Of a stretch of DNA of 32,264 nucleotides, positions 8,199 through 17,484 are shown in pieces (position 1 is the first letter of the stretch; each line of letters opens with the position of its first letter). Made by a program: the position numbers and the translations under genes. Origin of the DNA: Alphaproteobacteria bacterium (GTDB lineage: Bacteria > Pseudomonadota > Alphaproteobacteria > Micropepsales > Micropepsaceae). The stretch covers positions 1 through 32,264 of the forward strand of contig JAHFQC010000063.1 of the NCBI GenBank assembly GCA_023259375.1, given 5' to 3'. The notes beneath the pieces were generated by a model, which was not told the DNA's origin, made no database searches, and saw only the letters and a program-made list of their open reading frames with translations.

Positions 8199-10085
8199 AT
8201 GGGATACGACGTCATCGTGATCGGAGGCGGGCACGCCGGCTGTGAAGCCGCGGCCACTTCGGCACGCACCGGGGCCAAGACCCTTCTTCTCACCCACCGC
8301 CGCGCCACGCTCGGCGAGATGAGCTGCAACCCCGCGATCGGCGGAGTCGGCAAAGGCCATCTGGTTCGCGAGATCGATGCCGCTGATGGGCTGATGGGCC
8401 GGGTCGCCGATGCGGCCGGGATCCAGTTCCGGATTTTGAACCGCCGCAAAGGTCCGGCCGTGCGTGGACCCCGGGCTCAGGCTGATCGCGCCCTATATAG
8501 AAGTGCGATGCAGGCCGCGCTCACCGCGACCCAAAATCTCGATATCCGCGAAGCGGCGGCCGAGGATCTGGTCCTCAAGGACGGCCGGGTCGTCGGCGTG
8601 GTGACCTCGGATGGCGATACTTTGCCGGCTGGAGCCGTGGTTCTCACCACCGGGACCTTCCTGAAGGGTCTGATCCACTGCGGGACCGTGACGTTTCCGG
8701 CCGGCCGCGCCGTTGCCGGCAAGCCGCGCTTTGATGCGGACGGCACCGAAAGGCCTTCCGTAAGTCTTTCCGATACTCTGCATGGCATCGGCTTTGCCAT
8801 GGGACGGCTGAAAACCGGGACTCCGGCCCGTCTCGACGGCACGACCATCGATTGGTCCAGCCTGGAAGTGCAGCACGGCGATGATCCGCCGTCGCCATTC
8901 TCGTTTTTGACCCGGACGCTGCCCAATCCGCAGGTCGTCTGCCACATCACCCGGACCACCGAGGCCACCCACGAGGTGATCCGGTCGAATTTGGACCGGG
9001 CGCCGCTCTATTCCGGCCAGATCCATGGCCGCGGACCCCGTTATTGCCCTTCGATCGAGGATAAGGTCGTCCGCTTCGCCCATCGGGCCAGCCATCAGAT
9101 CTTCCTGGAGCCCGAAGGCCTCGACGACGACACCATTTATCCCAACGGAATCTCGACCTCGCTGCCGGAAGACGTCCAGCACGCGCTGCTGAAGACCATT
9201 CCGGGTCTGGAAAAGGTCCGGGTCCTCAGGCCGGGCTATGCCATCGAGTATGACTATGTCGATCCGCGCGAGCTGAAGCCGTCTCTGGAGACCAAAAGGG
9301 TGTCCGGCCTCTACTTTGCGGGCCAGATCAACGGCACCACGGGGTATGAAGAGGCCGCTGCCCAGGGCCTAATGGCCGGTTTGAACGCGGCGAGGGCGGT
9401 TTCAGGGTCGGAAGCCGTCATTCTGGACCGGGCTTCGGCCTATATCGGGGTCCTGATCGACGATCTGGTCACCAAAGGGGTGTCGGAACCGTATCGGATG
9501 TTCACCTCAAGGGCCGAATACCGGCTGACCCTGAGGGCCGATAACGCCGATCAGCGTCTGACTCCCGTCTTCGCGACAGCCGGATGCGTCGGATCGGAGC
9601 GTTCGCAGGTCTTCGCCAGCAAGATGGCGGCCCTGGATGAGGCGAGGGGCGTGATGGATGGGCTGTCGCTGACCCCCAATCAGGCGCAGAAGTACGGCAT
9701 CTCGGTCCGTCTCGATGGTACACGGCGCTCGGCGCATGAGTTGCTCAGCCTTCCGGGGGTGGATTTCCATACTTTGAAAGGCATCTGGCCAGAGCTCAGC
9801 CGGTTTGGCGGTGAAATCGCCGAGCAATTGGAGATCGATGCCCAATATGCCGGGTATCTCGACCGTCAGGAGGCCGATATCGCGGCCTTCAAGCGGGATG
9901 AGGCACTCAGTTTGCCGGATACCCTCGATTACGGCCAGGTCTGTGGACTCTCGACCGAAGTTCGCCAGAAGCTGACCACCATCCGGCCAGCCACTCTGGG
10001 GCAGGCGTCGCGTATCGATGGCGTCACCCCGGCGGCGCTGACCCTCGTCCTGGCCCATGTGAAAGCGAAATCTCATGCTGTTTGA
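8199..10085 (+). CDS. mnmG: tRNA uridine-5-carboxymethylaminomethyl(34) synthesis enzyme MnmG (GidA)
   Basis: A 628-aa FAD-dependent partner of MnmE in wobble-uridine modification. The N-terminal Rossmann motif [10 protein letters not shown] (from residue 9) binds FAD. Family signatures include [33 protein letters not shown], the GTFLKG strand, [25 protein letters not shown] and [18 protein letters not shown]. Length matches the family. ATG 8199 has no strong Shine-Dalgarno. The 3' end overlaps rsmG by 11 bases, implying translational coupling. One oddity: around 8490-8504 the conserved ALYRS segment uses the low-GC codons CTA-TAT-AGA-AGT in an otherwise GC-rich gene. Confidence 0.97.
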   Translation: MGYDVIVIGGGHAGCEAAATSARTGAKTLLLTHRRATLGEMSCNPAIGGVGKGHLVREIDAADGLMGRVADAAGIQFRILNRRKGPAVRGPRAQADRALYRSAMQAALTATQNLDIREAAAEDLVLKDGRVVGVVTSDGDTLPAGAVVLTTGTFLKGLIHCGTVTFPAGRAVAGKPRFDADGTERPSVSLSDTLHGIGFAMGRLKTGTPARLDGTTIDWSSLEVQHGDDPPSPFSFLTRTLPNPQVVCHITRTTEATHEVIRSNLDRAPLYSGQIHGRGPRYCPSIEDKVVRFAHRASHQIFLEPEGLDDDTIYPNGISTSLPEDVQHALLKTIPGLEKVRVLRPGYAIEYDYVDPRELKPSLETKRVSGLYFAGQINGTTGYEEAAAQGLMAGLNAARAVSGSEAVILDRASAYIGVLIDDLVTKGVSEPYRMFTSRAEYRLTLRADNADQRLTPVFATAGCVGSERSQVFASKMAALDEARGVMDGLSLTPNQAQKYGISVRLDGTRRSAHELLSLPGVDFHTLKGIWPELSRFGGEIAEQLEIDAQYAGYLDRQEADIAAFKRDEALSLPDTLDYGQVCGLSTEVRQKLTTIRPATLGQASRIDGVTPAALTLVLAHVKAKSHAV

Positions 10086-10701
10086 TGCGGCCACCTTCGG
10101 ACCCGAAGAATTCGCCAAAGCCACCGGCGTTTCACGTGAAACACTCGACCAGCTTCAGGCTTATGCCGATCTCCTGGCGGCGAGCCCGCATAATCTGGTC
10201 TCCCAGGCCAGTCTGAAGGAGGTCTGGCATCGCCATTTCCTCGATAGTGCTCAGCTCGCGCCCTTGATCCCGGCAGAGGCCCGCACCTTGGCCGATCTCG
10301 GTAGCGGGGCAGGGTTTCCGGGACTGGTTCTGGCCATTCTGCTGCAAGGCCGGCTGAAGGTCAGTCTGTTCGAAGCCACGCATAAGAAAGCGGACTTCCT
10401 GGCGTCGGTCGCCGAGAAGGTTGGGGTCAAAATCGACCTCCGCAACGAGCGGATCGAGACCGCCAAACCGCAGCGCTTTCATATCATCACGGCGCGCGCC
10501 TTTGCGCCCTTGCCCCAACTCCTTGACTATGCGCACAGACTGTCGGGGCCCAAGACGATTTGCTTATTTCTCAAGGGCGAAAGCCATTCCGCCGAGTTGA
10601 CGGCAGCAGAGCGGAACTGGAAGATGAACCTCCAGAAACACCCCAGCCAAACCCATCCGGCGAGCGTGGTTCTGGAGATCCGAGATTTGATCCATGTCTG
10701 A
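10075..10701 (+). CDS. rsmG: 16S rRNA (guanine-N7)-methyltransferase RsmG (GidB)
   Basis: A 208-aa SAM-dependent methyltransferase that makes m7G at position 527 (E. coli numbering) of 16S rRNA. Visible motifs are the N-terminal [32 protein letters not shown], the SAM-binding [17 protein letters not shown], and ITARAFAPL. Length is typical. It overlaps the end of mnmG by 11 bases and the start of parA by 8 bases, so the operon is translationally coupled. A parS site lies inside the reading frame at 10128-10143 and encodes the conserved VSRET residues, so protein and centromere sequence are constrained together here. Confidence 0.95.
   Translation: MLFDAATFGPEEFAKATGVSRETLDQLQAYADLLAASPHNLVSQASLKEVWHRHFLDSAQLAPLIPAEARTLADLGSGAGFPGLVLAILLQGRLKVSLFEATHKKADFLASVAEKVGVKIDLRNERIETAKPQRFHIITARAFAPLPQLLDYAHRLSGPKTICLFLKGESHSAELTAAERNWKMNLQKHPSQTHPASVVLEIRDLIHV
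10128..10143. promoter_or_regulatory. parS centromere site 2 (inside rsmG)
   Basis: The palindrome GTTTCACGTGAAAC (10129-10142), flanked by C and A, matches the parS core perfectly; only the outermost 5' base departs from the 16-mer at 8124. It lies within codons 19-23 of rsmG, about 2.0 kb from parS site 1 and 1.4 kb upstream of parB. Confidence 0.92.
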
Positions 10702-11515
10702 TACTCCCGCCAAGAAGCCACGCGTCCTGGTGATTGCCAACCAGAAGGGCGGGGTCGGCAAGACCACCACGGCCATCAATCTCGGCACCGCTTTGGCGGC
10801 CGTGGGCGAGCCGACGCTGATCATCGACATCGACCCGCAAGGCAACGCTTCCACCGGTCTCGGCATGGCGCGCAGCGAGCGCAAAGTGTCGATCTACGAT
10901 GTCCTGACCGGGCAGGCGCAGCTGGCCGACGCCATTCATCAGACGCGAATTCCGAAACTGTCGATCGTGCCGGCAACCGTCGATCTGTCGGGCGCCGAAC
11001 TCGAACTGATCGATGCCGAACGGCGCAACTATCGGCTTAAGGACGCAATCGAATATTACTCCGTACACGGAGCATCTCCATTTTCCTACGCCCTGATCGA
11101 TTGCCCGCCGTCGCTGACCCTTCTGACGGTCAACGCGATGGTGGCGGCCGATGCGGTGGTCGTGCCGCTGCAATGCGAGTTTTTTGCGCTGGAAGGCCTG
11201 ACCCAGCTGCTCAACACCATCGAACTGGTGCGCGAGAATTTGAACGCCGAGCTCGAACTGCAAGGCATCGTCCTGACCATGTTCGACAAGCGCAACAAGC
11301 TGTCGGATCAGGTCGCGGCCGATGTGCGCGAGCATTTGGGCGACAAGGTCTACAACACCGTGATCCCGCGCAATGTGCGCATTTCCGAAGCGCCGAGCCA
11401 TGGCCTGCCGGCGCTGGTGTACGATCTCAAGTGTCCGGGCAGTCAGGCTTACATCAAGCTGGCCGGCGAACTCATTCAGCGCGAGCGGGTTCGGGCGCTG
11501 GCCGCGGCAGAATAA
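10694..11515 (+). CDS. parA: Chromosome partitioning ATPase ParA (Soj)
   Basis: A 273-aa member of the deviant Walker-A (MinD/ParA) ATPase family that forms a DNA-bound gradient on the nucleoid and pulls ParB-parS complexes apart. The deviant Walker A KGGVGKTT spans residues 18-25 with the signature lysine at 18. Other landmarks are IIDIDPQGNASTGLG (Walker A' region), YALIDCPPSLTLLTVNAM (Walker B) and VIPRNVRISEAPSHGLP near the C-terminus. Length and the lack of an N-terminal HTH mark it as a chromosomal Soj-type ParA rather than a plasmid type. It overlaps rsmG by 8 bases and precedes parB by 14 bases. Confidence 0.97.
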   Translation: MSDTPAKKPRVLVIANQKGGVGKTTTAINLGTALAAVGEPTLIIDIDPQGNASTGLGMARSERKVSIYDVLTGQAQLADAIHQTRIPKLSIVPATVDLSGAELELIDAERRNYRLKDAIEYYSVHGASPFSYALIDCPPSLTLLTVNAMVAADAVVVPLQCEFFALEGLTQLLNTIELVRENLNAELELQGIVLTMFDKRNKLSDQVAADVREHLGDKVYNTVIPRNVRISEAPSHGLPALVYDLKCPGSQAYIKLAGELIQRERVRALAAAE

Positions 11516-11529
11516 TAACGGAGACTGAG

Positions 11530-12387
11530 ATGGCAGAAGACGTCCGCCCGCGTGGGCTTGGCCGGGGCTTGTCGTCCCTGATCGGGGAAGAAGCGCCGCG
11601 TACCGGCAATCGGGCTCCGCGCCAGGTGCCGACCGCGTTTCTGCGCCCGAACAAATTTCAGCCGCGCAAAACCTTTGTCGATGACGACCTCAACGACCTG
11701 ATCGCCTCGGTCAAGGACAAGGGCATTCTGCAGCCGCTGCTGGTTCGCCCGGTGACGGGCGAGCCGAACGTCTACGAGATCGTCGCCGGCGAACGGCGCT
11801 GGCGCGCCGCCCAGGCGGCCAAGCTGCACGAAGTGCCGGTGATCGTGCGCGAACTGACCGATGGGCAGGCGCTCGAATTCGCCATCATCGAAAACGTCCA
11901 GCGCTCCGACCTCAACGCCATCGAAGAGGGCCTCGCCTATCAGGAGTTGATCGACCGCTTCTCCTACACCCAGGACCAGATGGCCGACGCCGTCGGCAAG
12001 AGCCGGCCGCATGTCGCCAACATCCTGCGCTTGTTGAAGCTGCCGGAGTCGGTGCGGGTACTGGTGCGCGACGGCAAACTGGCGCCGAGCGCCGCTCGGA
12101 CCCTGATCGGGGATCCCGATGCCGAAGCGCGGGCGCTCGAAATCGTCGCCGGCGGGCTTAACGTCCGTCAGGCCGAACAGCGTTCAAAGGACAAAAAGCC
12201 GGGCAAGAAGTCCGCTGCCAAACCGGCCGCGATAGACCCCAACATCAAAGAGCTGGAAGTCAGCCTTGCCAACATCTTGGGGCTGAAAGTTCAGATTGTG
12301 GATAAAGGCGAGGCCGGCGAAGTTCGGATTTCTTATAAGTCGCTGGAGCAGCTCGACGATCTCATTCTGCGCTTGAAGAAGTTCTGA
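11530..12387 (+). CDS. parB: Chromosome partitioning protein ParB (Spo0J)
   Basis: A 285-aa parS-binding CTPase clamp. The N-terminal RGLGRGLSSLIGE (residues 8-20) is the ParA-stimulating tail. Residues about 35-115 are the ParB/Srx CTP-binding domain with GERRWRA at 87-93, followed by FAIIENVQRSDLNAIEEG. The helix-turn-helix YTQDQMADAVGKSRPHVANIL contacts parS. The C-terminal dimerisation domain follows a Lys/Ala-rich linker (KDKKPGKKSAAKPAA). ATG 11530 is preceded by GGAG 6 bases away; the frame is open further upstream, overlapping parA, but homology starts here. The last 90 bases contain a perfect DnaA box on the minus strand, and another follows the stop. Confidence 0.96.
   Translation: MAEDVRPRGLGRGLSSLIGEEAPRTGNRAPRQVPTAFLRPNKFQPRKTFVDDDLNDLIASVKDKGILQPLLVRPVTGEPNVYEIVAGERRWRAAQAAKLHEVPVIVRELTDGQALEFAIIENVQRSDLNAIEEGLAYQELIDRFSYTQDQMADAVGKSRPHVANILRLLKLPESVRVLVRDGKLAPSAARTLIGDPDAEARALEIVAGGLNVRQAEQRSKDKKPGKKSAAKPAAIDPNIKELEVSLANILGLKVQIVDKGEAGEVRISYKSLEQLDDLILRLKKF
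12297..12305 (-). promoter_or_regulatory. DnaA box (perfect consensus) inside the parB 3' end
   Basis: TGTGGATAA on the plus strand is the exact reverse complement of the high-affinity DnaA box TTATCCACA. It is read as part of the codons for IVDKG in parB. A second perfect box lies 99 bases downstream in the opposite orientation. Confidence 0.65.
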
Positions 12388-12395
12388 TAACCGAC

Positions 12396-12404
12396 TTATC
12401 CACA
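12396..12404 (+). promoter_or_regulatory. DnaA box (perfect consensus) after the parB stop, beside an AT-rich palindrome
   Basis: TTATCCACA matches the high-affinity DnaA box exactly. It starts 9 bases after the parB stop codon, in the 45-base gap before the convergent hisA stop. CTATATATAG (12408-12417), a 10-bp AT-rich palindrome, follows at once. The gap is too short for a full oriC, so this may be a DnaA titration or regulatory site or an origin-proximal remnant. Confidence 0.65.
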
Positions 12405-12432
12405 ACGCTATATATAGAAGTACCCGCGCCGC

Positions 12433-13170
12433 CTATATGTTGTGCTCGGTCTCGCACAGCTTCAGCGCCATCGCCGGGTTGATGCGACCGTCGTAGAGAG
12501 CACGGCCGACCACAACGCCTTCGATATTAGGCTCGTTGACGGCGATCAGGTCTTCGATGTCGCCGATGGCCGAGACCCCGCCCGACGCAATCACGGGAAT
12601 GGAAAGCGAACGCGCCAATTCTGCCGTGGCGGCAACATTGACGCCGGTGAGCAGACCGTCGCGGTCGACATCGGTGTAGAGCACCGCGGCGACGCCGGCA
12701 TCCTCGAAGCGCTTGCCCAAATCGATCGGCGACAGGTCGGAGGTCTCAGCCCAGCCTTCGGTGGCGATCTTGCCGCCCTTGGCATCGGCGCCGACCACGA
12801 TCTGCCCAGGAAATACGCGTGCCGCTTCCTTGACCAGCGCCGGATTGGTGAGGGCGACGGTCCCCAAGATCACCCGCGTAATCCCAGCCTCGAGCCAGGC
12901 GGCGATCCCTTTCATGTCGCGAATGCCGCCGCCGAGTTCGATCGGCAGGTCGATGGCGGCGCGGATCGCGGCCACGGCATCGGCATTCACCGAGCAGCCT
13001 TCGAAGGCGCCATTGAGATCGACGCAGTGCAGCCATTGAAAGCCGGATTCGGCAAAACTCTTGGCCTGGGCGGCGGGATCGTCGTTGAAAACGGTGGCCG
13101 TGCTCATCAAGCCGCGCTGCAAACGCACGCAGCGGCCGTCCTTGAGATCGATGGCAGGAAACAGAATCAC
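12433..13170 (-). CDS. hisA: HisA, phosphoribosylformimino-AICAR-ribotide isomerase
   Basis: A 245-aa TIM-barrel enzyme of histidine biosynthesis that isomerises ProFAR to PRFAR. The N-terminus [20 protein letters not shown] contains the catalytic Asp8, and Asp129 in VVGADAKGG is the second catalytic aspartate. The phosphate-binding GGGIRD and [10 protein letters not shown] loops are intact. The start is a GTG that overlaps the hisH stop (GTGA), showing translational coupling. hisF, usually adjacent, is not found next to it; parB lies immediately downstream in convergent orientation. Confidence 0.96.
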   Translation of the reverse strand: MILFPAIDLKDGRCVRLQRGLMSTATVFNDDPAAQAKSFAESGFQWLHCVDLNGAFEGCSVNADAVAAIRAAIDLPIELGGGIRDMKGIAAWLEAGITRVILGTVALTNPALVKEAARVFPGQIVVGADAKGGKIATEGWAETSDLSPIDLGKRFEDAGVAAVLYTDVDRDGLLTGVNVAATAELARSLSIPVIASGGVSAIGDIEDLIAVNEPNIEGVVVGRALYDGRINPAMALKLCETEHNI

Positions 13171-13811
13171 GGCGTCCAGTCCAGGAAATTACCGAGGAAC
13201 GTCAAACCCATAGCTTGACTCTTCTCGGGATGAAACTGGGTGCCGACGATATTATCGCGTCCGATCACCGCCGCAACCACGCCGCCGTATTCGGTGGTGG
13301 CGAGCAAATGCGCCTTATCCGCCGGCTTGTAGCAGTAGGAATGGACGAAATAGGCATGCGCTCCGGGTTCGAGCCCGGCGAACAGCGGATGTTTTTTGAC
13401 GAAGCGCAGCTCGTTCCAGCCCATATGGGGGATTTTGAGCGCCGGATCGGCAGGGGTGAGGCGCACCACTTCGCCGGCAATCCAGCCTAAGCCTTTGTGA
13501 TCGCCGAACTCGCGGCCGACCGAGGCCAAAAGCTGCATGCCGACGCAAATGCCCAGAAAAGGCGTGCGTTTGACCAGCACCGCTTCGCGCAGCGCCTCAA
13601 CCATGCCGGGCAGGCGGGTGAGCCCGCCCATGCAATCGGCGAACGCGCCGACGCCGGGCAGCACGATACGGTCCGCTTCAGCCGCCACCGCCGGATCGGA
13701 GGTCACCACCACTTGGCGGTCGAGGCCGCGTTCGTGTGCTGCCCGCGCGATGGCTTTCTCCGCCGAGCGCAGGTTTCCGGAGCCGTAATCGATGAGGGCG
13801 ACGAGCGACAT
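13167..13811 (-). CDS. hisH: HisH, glutamine amidotransferase subunit of imidazole glycerol phosphate synthase
   Basis: A 214-aa class I glutaminase that feeds ammonia to HisF for imidazole glycerol phosphate formation. The catalytic triad is visible: Cys89 in GICVGMQLL, His194 and Glu196 in TQFHPEKS. The N-terminus [13 protein letters not shown] is the family signature. ATG at 13811 is preferred over the ATG two codons upstream because the AAAGGGA ribosome site lies about 6 bases from it but touches the upstream ATG. It overlaps hisA by 4 bases. Its partner hisF is not in this window. Confidence 0.95.
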   Translation of the reverse strand: MSLVALIDYGSGNLRSAEKAIARAAHERGLDRQVVVTSDPAVAAEADRIVLPGVGAFADCMGGLTRLPGMVEALREAVLVKRTPFLGICVGMQLLASVGREFGDHKGLGWIAGEVVRLTPADPALKIPHMGWNELRFVKKHPLFAGLEPGAHAYFVHSYCYKPADKAHLLATTEYGGVVAAVIGRDNIVGTQFHPEKSQAMGLTFLGNFLDWTP

Positions 13812-13870
13812 GGACATTCCCTTTACGGGCGTTCCTTAGCCCAAACCGCCGCCGGGACCAACTGCGCGGT

Positions 13871-13896
13871 TTGGCAGAGGCCGGAGCCTCTGCCAA
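13871..13896. repeat. Perfect 11-bp stem-loop between the VOC gene and hisH
   Basis: TTGGCAGAGGC and its exact reverse complement are separated by a 4-base CGGA loop. A 10-bp palindrome, TTCCGCGGAA, follows at 13903-13912. Neither strand shows a T-run after the stem, so it is not a clear intrinsic terminator. It may mark the 3' end of the lepA/VOC transcript or be an interspersed repeat. Confidence 0.6.
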
Positions 13897-13928
13897 GCAA
13901 ATTTCCGCGGAACGTCTGACGGAAACGG

Positions 13929-14357
13929 TTAGGGGATCAGACGCCAGCCGCCTTGCTGGAACTGCCAGCGCCGGCCGGAATCGTCGAGCCAATCGCCGAT
14001 CGGCTTGTCCGGCTTGAACTCGGAGCCCATGCGCAAGACGTTGCCATCGAGGTCTTCGATCTGCATTTCCATCGCCCATTCATAATTGGACGGAGGATTG
14101 CGGATCTTGGCTTTGGTGGACTGCAGCTGCTGATAGAGGACCTCGACATCGGGGACGCCGATCCAGACCCAAGCGCGGCCGCCGCCCTGATCGCCCTGGG
14201 CGAGGAAAATCTGGCAATCCTCGCGCGTGACATTGGCGAAAATCGAGGACCGCCAGCGCAGCGAAAAGCCGAGCTCGTTGGAATAATAGTCGATGGCCGC
14301 TTCCAGATTGGAAACGCGCAACACCGGCGTGGCCGGCCCAAAACCTGGGTTGGACAT
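13929..14357 (-). CDS. VOC-superfamily protein (glyoxalase/bleomycin-resistance fold)
   Basis: A 142-aa single-domain protein. TPVLRVSNLEAAIDYYSNEL is the canonical opening beta-alpha unit of a vicinal-oxygen-chelate module, followed by LGFSLRWRSS and, in the second half, WVWIGVPDVEVLYQQL and EMQIEDLDGNVLRMG, where the Glu-Asp-Leu-Asp-Gly-Asn stretch is the usual C-terminal metal/substrate strand. Many members are annotated bleomycin-resistance or glyoxalase-like; the actual substrate cannot be read from sequence. ATG 14357 is preceded by CGGAGG at good spacing. It lies 37 bases after the lepA stop on the same strand, so the two are probably co-transcribed. Confidence 0.85.
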   Translation of the reverse strand: MSNPGFGPATPVLRVSNLEAAIDYYSNELGFSLRWRSSIFANVTREDCQIFLAQGDQGGGRAWVWIGVPDVEVLYQQLQSTKAKIRNPPSNYEWAMEMQIEDLDGNVLRMGSEFKPDKPIGDWLDDSGRRWQFQQGGWRLIP

Positions 14358-14394
14358 GCAAACCTCCGTTCAAAAATAAAAACGCAAAGCGAAC

Positions 14395-16197
14395 CTAATC
14401 CTGATCCATCTTTAAGGCAGCGATGAACGCTTCCTGCGGGATATCGACCTTGCCGAATTGGCGCATCTTCTTCTTGCCCTCTTTCTGCTTGTCGAGCAGC
14501 TTGCGCTTACGGGAGATGTCGCCGCCGTAGCATTTGGCGGTGACGTCCTTGCGCAGGGCCGAGATGGTTTCGCGGGCGATGACCTTGCCGCCGATCGCCG
14601 CCTGGATCGGGATCTTGAACAGGTGGCGCGGGATCAGGTCCTTCAGCTTTTCGCACATGCCGCGGCCGCGCGATTCCGCGCGCTGGCGGTTGACGATCAT
14701 CGACAAGGCATCGACCGGTTCTTCATTGACCAGGATGCTCATCTTGACGAGGTCGCCCTCGTGATAGCCTTCGAGATGATAATCGAAGCTGGCATAGCCG
14801 CGGCTGACCGACTTCAGCCGGTCGTAGAAATCGAACACCACTTCGTTGAGCGGCAGGCGATAGATCACCATGGCGCGGTTGCCGGCATAGGTGAGTTCGA
14901 TCTGCTCGCCGCGGCGGTCCTGGCACAGCTTCAGCACGGCGCCGAGATAATCGTCGGGCACCATGACGGTGGCGCGAATCCACGGCTCCTCGATCTTGTC
15001 GATCTTGGTGACCTCCGGCATATCGGCCGGATTGTGCAGCTCGAGCACTTCGCCGTCGGTCATGTGGATACGATAGATCACGCTCGGCGCGGTGGCGATC
15101 AGTTCGAGATTGAATTCGCGCTCCAGCCGCTCCTCGATGATTTCGAGGTGCAACAGACCAAGGAAGCCGCAACGGAAGCCGAAGCCGAGAGCGGCCGAGG
15201 TCTCCATTTCGTAGGTGAAGCTGGCGTCATTGAGGTGCAGCTTCGACAGGGCGCTGCGCAAATCCTCGAACTGGGCGGCATCGACCGGGAACAGGCCGCA
15301 GAACACCACTTGTTGCGCCGGCTTGAAACCGGGCAGTGCTTCCTGCGCCGGTTTCTTCTCGTCGGTGATGGTGTCACCGATATGGGTCTCGGCCACTTCC
15401 TTGATCTGGGCGGTGATGAAACCGACTTCGCCCGGACCGAGGCTTTCGGTCAGCACCTGCTTGGGCGTGAAGTAGCCGACGCGCTCGACCTGGTAGGACG
15501 CGCCCGACGCCATCATGCGGACCTTCTGGCCCTTGCTCAGTTCGCCGTCGATGATGCGCACCAGAACGACCACGCCGAGATAGGCGTCGTACCAGGAATC
15601 GATCAGCAGGGCCTTGAGCGGCGCGGCGGGATTGCCTTTGGGCGCGGGCAGGCGGTTGACCACGCCTTCCAGCACCGCCTCGATGTTGAGGCCGGTCTTG
15701 GCCGAAATCGGAATGGCGTCGGAGGCATCGATGCCGATCACATCCTCGATCTGCTGCTTGATCCGCTCGGGTTCGGCGGCGGGCAGGTCGACCTTGTTCA
15801 AGACCGGCACGATCTCGAGATTCATGTCGATGGCCTGATAGACGTTGGCCAGGGTCTGGGCTTCGACGCCCTGGCTCGAGTCCACCACCAGAAGTGCGCC
15901 TTCGCAGGCGGCAAGGCAGCGGCTGACCTCATAGGCGAAGTCGACGTGGCCGGGGGTGTCCATCAGGTTGAGGGTATAGGTCTCGCCGTTCTTGGCCTTG
16001 TATTCGAGGCGGACGGTCTGGGCCTTGATGGTGATGCCGCGCTCGCGCTCGATCTCCATATTGTCGAGCACCTGGTCCTTCATCTCACGGGTGGTGAGCC
16101 CGCCGGTGAACTGGATCAACCGGTCGGCCAGGGTCGACTTGCCGTGGTCGATATGGGCCACGATGGAGAAATTGCGGATATGAGCGAGATCGGTCAT
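14395..16197 (-). CDS. lepA: Elongation factor 4 (LepA), ribosome back-translocase GTPase
   Basis: A 600-aa translational GTPase that acts on stalled or mis-translocated ribosomes. Start [21 protein letters not shown] holds G1 (AHIDHGKST, residues 14-22); G3 [12 protein letters not shown] and G4 NKVDLP follow. The C-terminal LepA-specific domain is seen as the basic [19 protein letters not shown] and the ending [13 protein letters not shown]. Length is exactly typical. The frame is open 11 codons further upstream, but homology and an AAAGAG ribosome site favour 16197. It is divergent from the next exported-protein gene (149 bases apart). A 580-codon antisense open frame is only a codon-bias shadow. 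Confidence 0.97.
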   Translation of the reverse strand: MTDLAHIRNFSIVAHIDHGKSTLADRLIQFTGGLTTREMKDQVLDNMEIERERGITIKAQTVRLEYKAKNGETYTLNLMDTPGHVDFAYEVSRCLAACEGALLVVDSSQGVEAQTLANVYQAIDMNLEIVPVLNKVDLPAAEPERIKQQIEDVIGIDASDAIPISAKTGLNIEAVLEGVVNRLPAPKGNPAAPLKALLIDSWYDAYLGVVVLVRIIDGELSKGQKVRMMASGASYQVERVGYFTPKQVLTESLGPGEVGFITAQIKEVAETHIGDTITDEKKPAQEALPGFKPAQQVVFCGLFPVDAAQFEDLRSALSKLHLNDASFTYEMETSAALGFGFRCGFLGLLHLEIIEERLEREFNLELIATAPSVIYRIHMTDGEVLELHNPADMPEVTKIDKIEEPWIRATVMVPDDYLGAVLKLCQDRRGEQIELTYAGNRAMVIYRLPLNEVVFDFYDRLKSVSRGYASFDYHLEGYHEGDLVKMSILVNEEPVDALSMIVNRQRAESRGRGMCEKLKDLIPRHLFKIPIQAAIGGKVIARETISALRKDVTAKCYGGDISRKRKLLDKQKEGKKKMRQFGKVDIPQEAFIAALKMDQD

Positions 16198-16346
16198 TGA
16201 AACTCTTTGGTCGGCCTGGGATGAGGCCACGGACAGCGCACAAAGCCTCTAGGGCGGCTTCATAGCTGCGACTTACCACCCTGTCGAGGCCGGGCAAATC
16301 GCGTTAAGTTCGGCCGGGGCCAGCCGGTCCCTTCAGGAGGGGAACC

Positions 16347-17483
16347 ATGAAACGCACCGCGCTCGGGCTCTTGGCGGCAGGATTGATCTGTCCGGTTGCG
16401 GCTTCCGGTGGAATTCCCGGCGTTCTGGGCGATCTGATCGGCGGCAAGCCGGCGGCGGCCGAGTTCGCCGGAACCTGGACCGCCTCGCCCGGCAGCGACA
16501 TCGACCATATCGTGGTGACCGTGACGAGTTCCGGCCCAGCCCGCATCCAGGTGTTCGGCCGTTGTGAGGCCCGGATTTGCAACTGGGGCGCGCTGCCCGC
16601 CCGGCTGCGTACCGATAACCCCTCTTCGGATGTGGTGCGGGCGCTGGCGGCGGACTTCAACCTCGGCTTTGCGCTGCGACATATCACCCTGCACCGCACC
16701 GCCGGCAATGCCCTGCGCTTTTACATGGTGACGGAGTTCACCGACGGCTCCGAGCGGCACGATTACGAAAGCGCCGGCCAGCTGGTTCCGGCCGGAACGC
16801 CGGTCGCCGCTGCCCCATCTCCAACTGCGGTGGCATCCGCGCCGGCGCCCGCTCCGGTAGCTGCTCCCGCTCCAGCGGCTGCCCCGCCGGCCGCTCCGGC
16901 GCCGGGGTCCGGCATTACCGCGCTCAACCCGCTGAACTGGTTTTCGTCCTCAAAGCCGGAAACCCCGGCCGCCGGTCTGGTGGCGCAGGACAATTCGGTT
17001 CCGGTCGGCGTCTCCACCGCGGCGCCGGTCGACGACTGTTTCCCGGTCGATAGCGGCCACGCCTATGTCGTCAACGCCAACGGCAATTGGAATGTGCGCG
17101 ACTTCCTGCATGTGGTGCAGTCGTTCGGACCTTATCGCGCGGCGGCCGAAAAGGGTCTTCAGACCATCGGCTATTACCATTTCGACGAGGTCTGCCACAT
17201 CGGCCGCGGCGCCACCAACATGACTTTCTTCCGCACCGCAGGCGAGATTCCGCGCCAGACGATGCCGGGGCAGGATTGCGTCGACGTGCACTACGACAGC
17301 GTGGTTGCGGTCAAGCGCGACGACGACTGGAAGGTGGTCGACGGCAATCGCGTGATTTTCGATTACGGTAGCGATCAGGCCGGCGCCGCGCAGGCCGCGT
17401 CGGTGATCAAATCGCTCGCGCTGGCGCGCCAGTGCTATTACGACCGCGCCAATCTCACGGCTTCTTATTGGCTGTCGCGCTGA
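16347..17483 (+). CDS. Exported modular protein of unknown function, paralogue A
   Basis: A 378-aa protein I cannot assign to a named family. AGGAGGGG lies 5 bases before the ATG. Residues 1-19 form a signal peptide. Residues about 39-150 form module N, with FAGTW, FGRCEARICNWG and FNLGFALRHIT. Residues about 152-189 are a Pro/Ala-rich linker. Residues 231-378 hold two copies of an ~80-aa unit starting at Cys231 and Cys311, each with a W-x-V-x-D segment, an Ala-rich helix and a later Cys followed by an aromatic motif (VCHIGRG...MTFF; QCYYDRA...SYWL). The paired cysteines suggest disulfides in the periplasm or outside. The next gene has the same module order without the linker, 1 base downstream, so this is a tandem duplication in one operon. 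Confidence 0.85.
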   Translation: MKRTALGLLAAGLICPVAASGGIPGVLGDLIGGKPAAAEFAGTWTASPGSDIDHIVVTVTSSGPARIQVFGRCEARICNWGALPARLRTDNPSSDVVRALAADFNLGFALRHITLHRTAGNALRFYMVTEFTDGSERHDYESAGQLVPAGTPVAAAPSPTAVASAPAPAPVAAPAPAAAPPAAPAPGSGITALNPLNWFSSSKPETPAAGLVAQDNSVPVGVSTAAPVDDCFPVDSGHAYVVNANGNWNVRDFLHVVQSFGPYRAAAEKGLQTIGYYHFDEVCHIGRGATNMTFFRTAGEIPRQTMPGQDCVDVHYDSVVAVKRDDDWKVVDGNRVIFDYGSDQAGAAQAASVIKSLALARQCYYDRANLTASYWLSR

Positions 17484-17484
17484 C

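Noticed and set aside
12297..12432. This segment as the chromosomal origin itself
   Set aside because: Only two perfect DnaA boxes are seen, one of them inside parB, and the gap to hisA is 45 bases; a full oriC would normally have more boxes and a longer AT-rich stretch.
14458..16200. A 580-codon open frame antisense to lepA
   Set aside because: It mirrors lepA codons throughout and has no recognisable domain; a GC-bias artefact.
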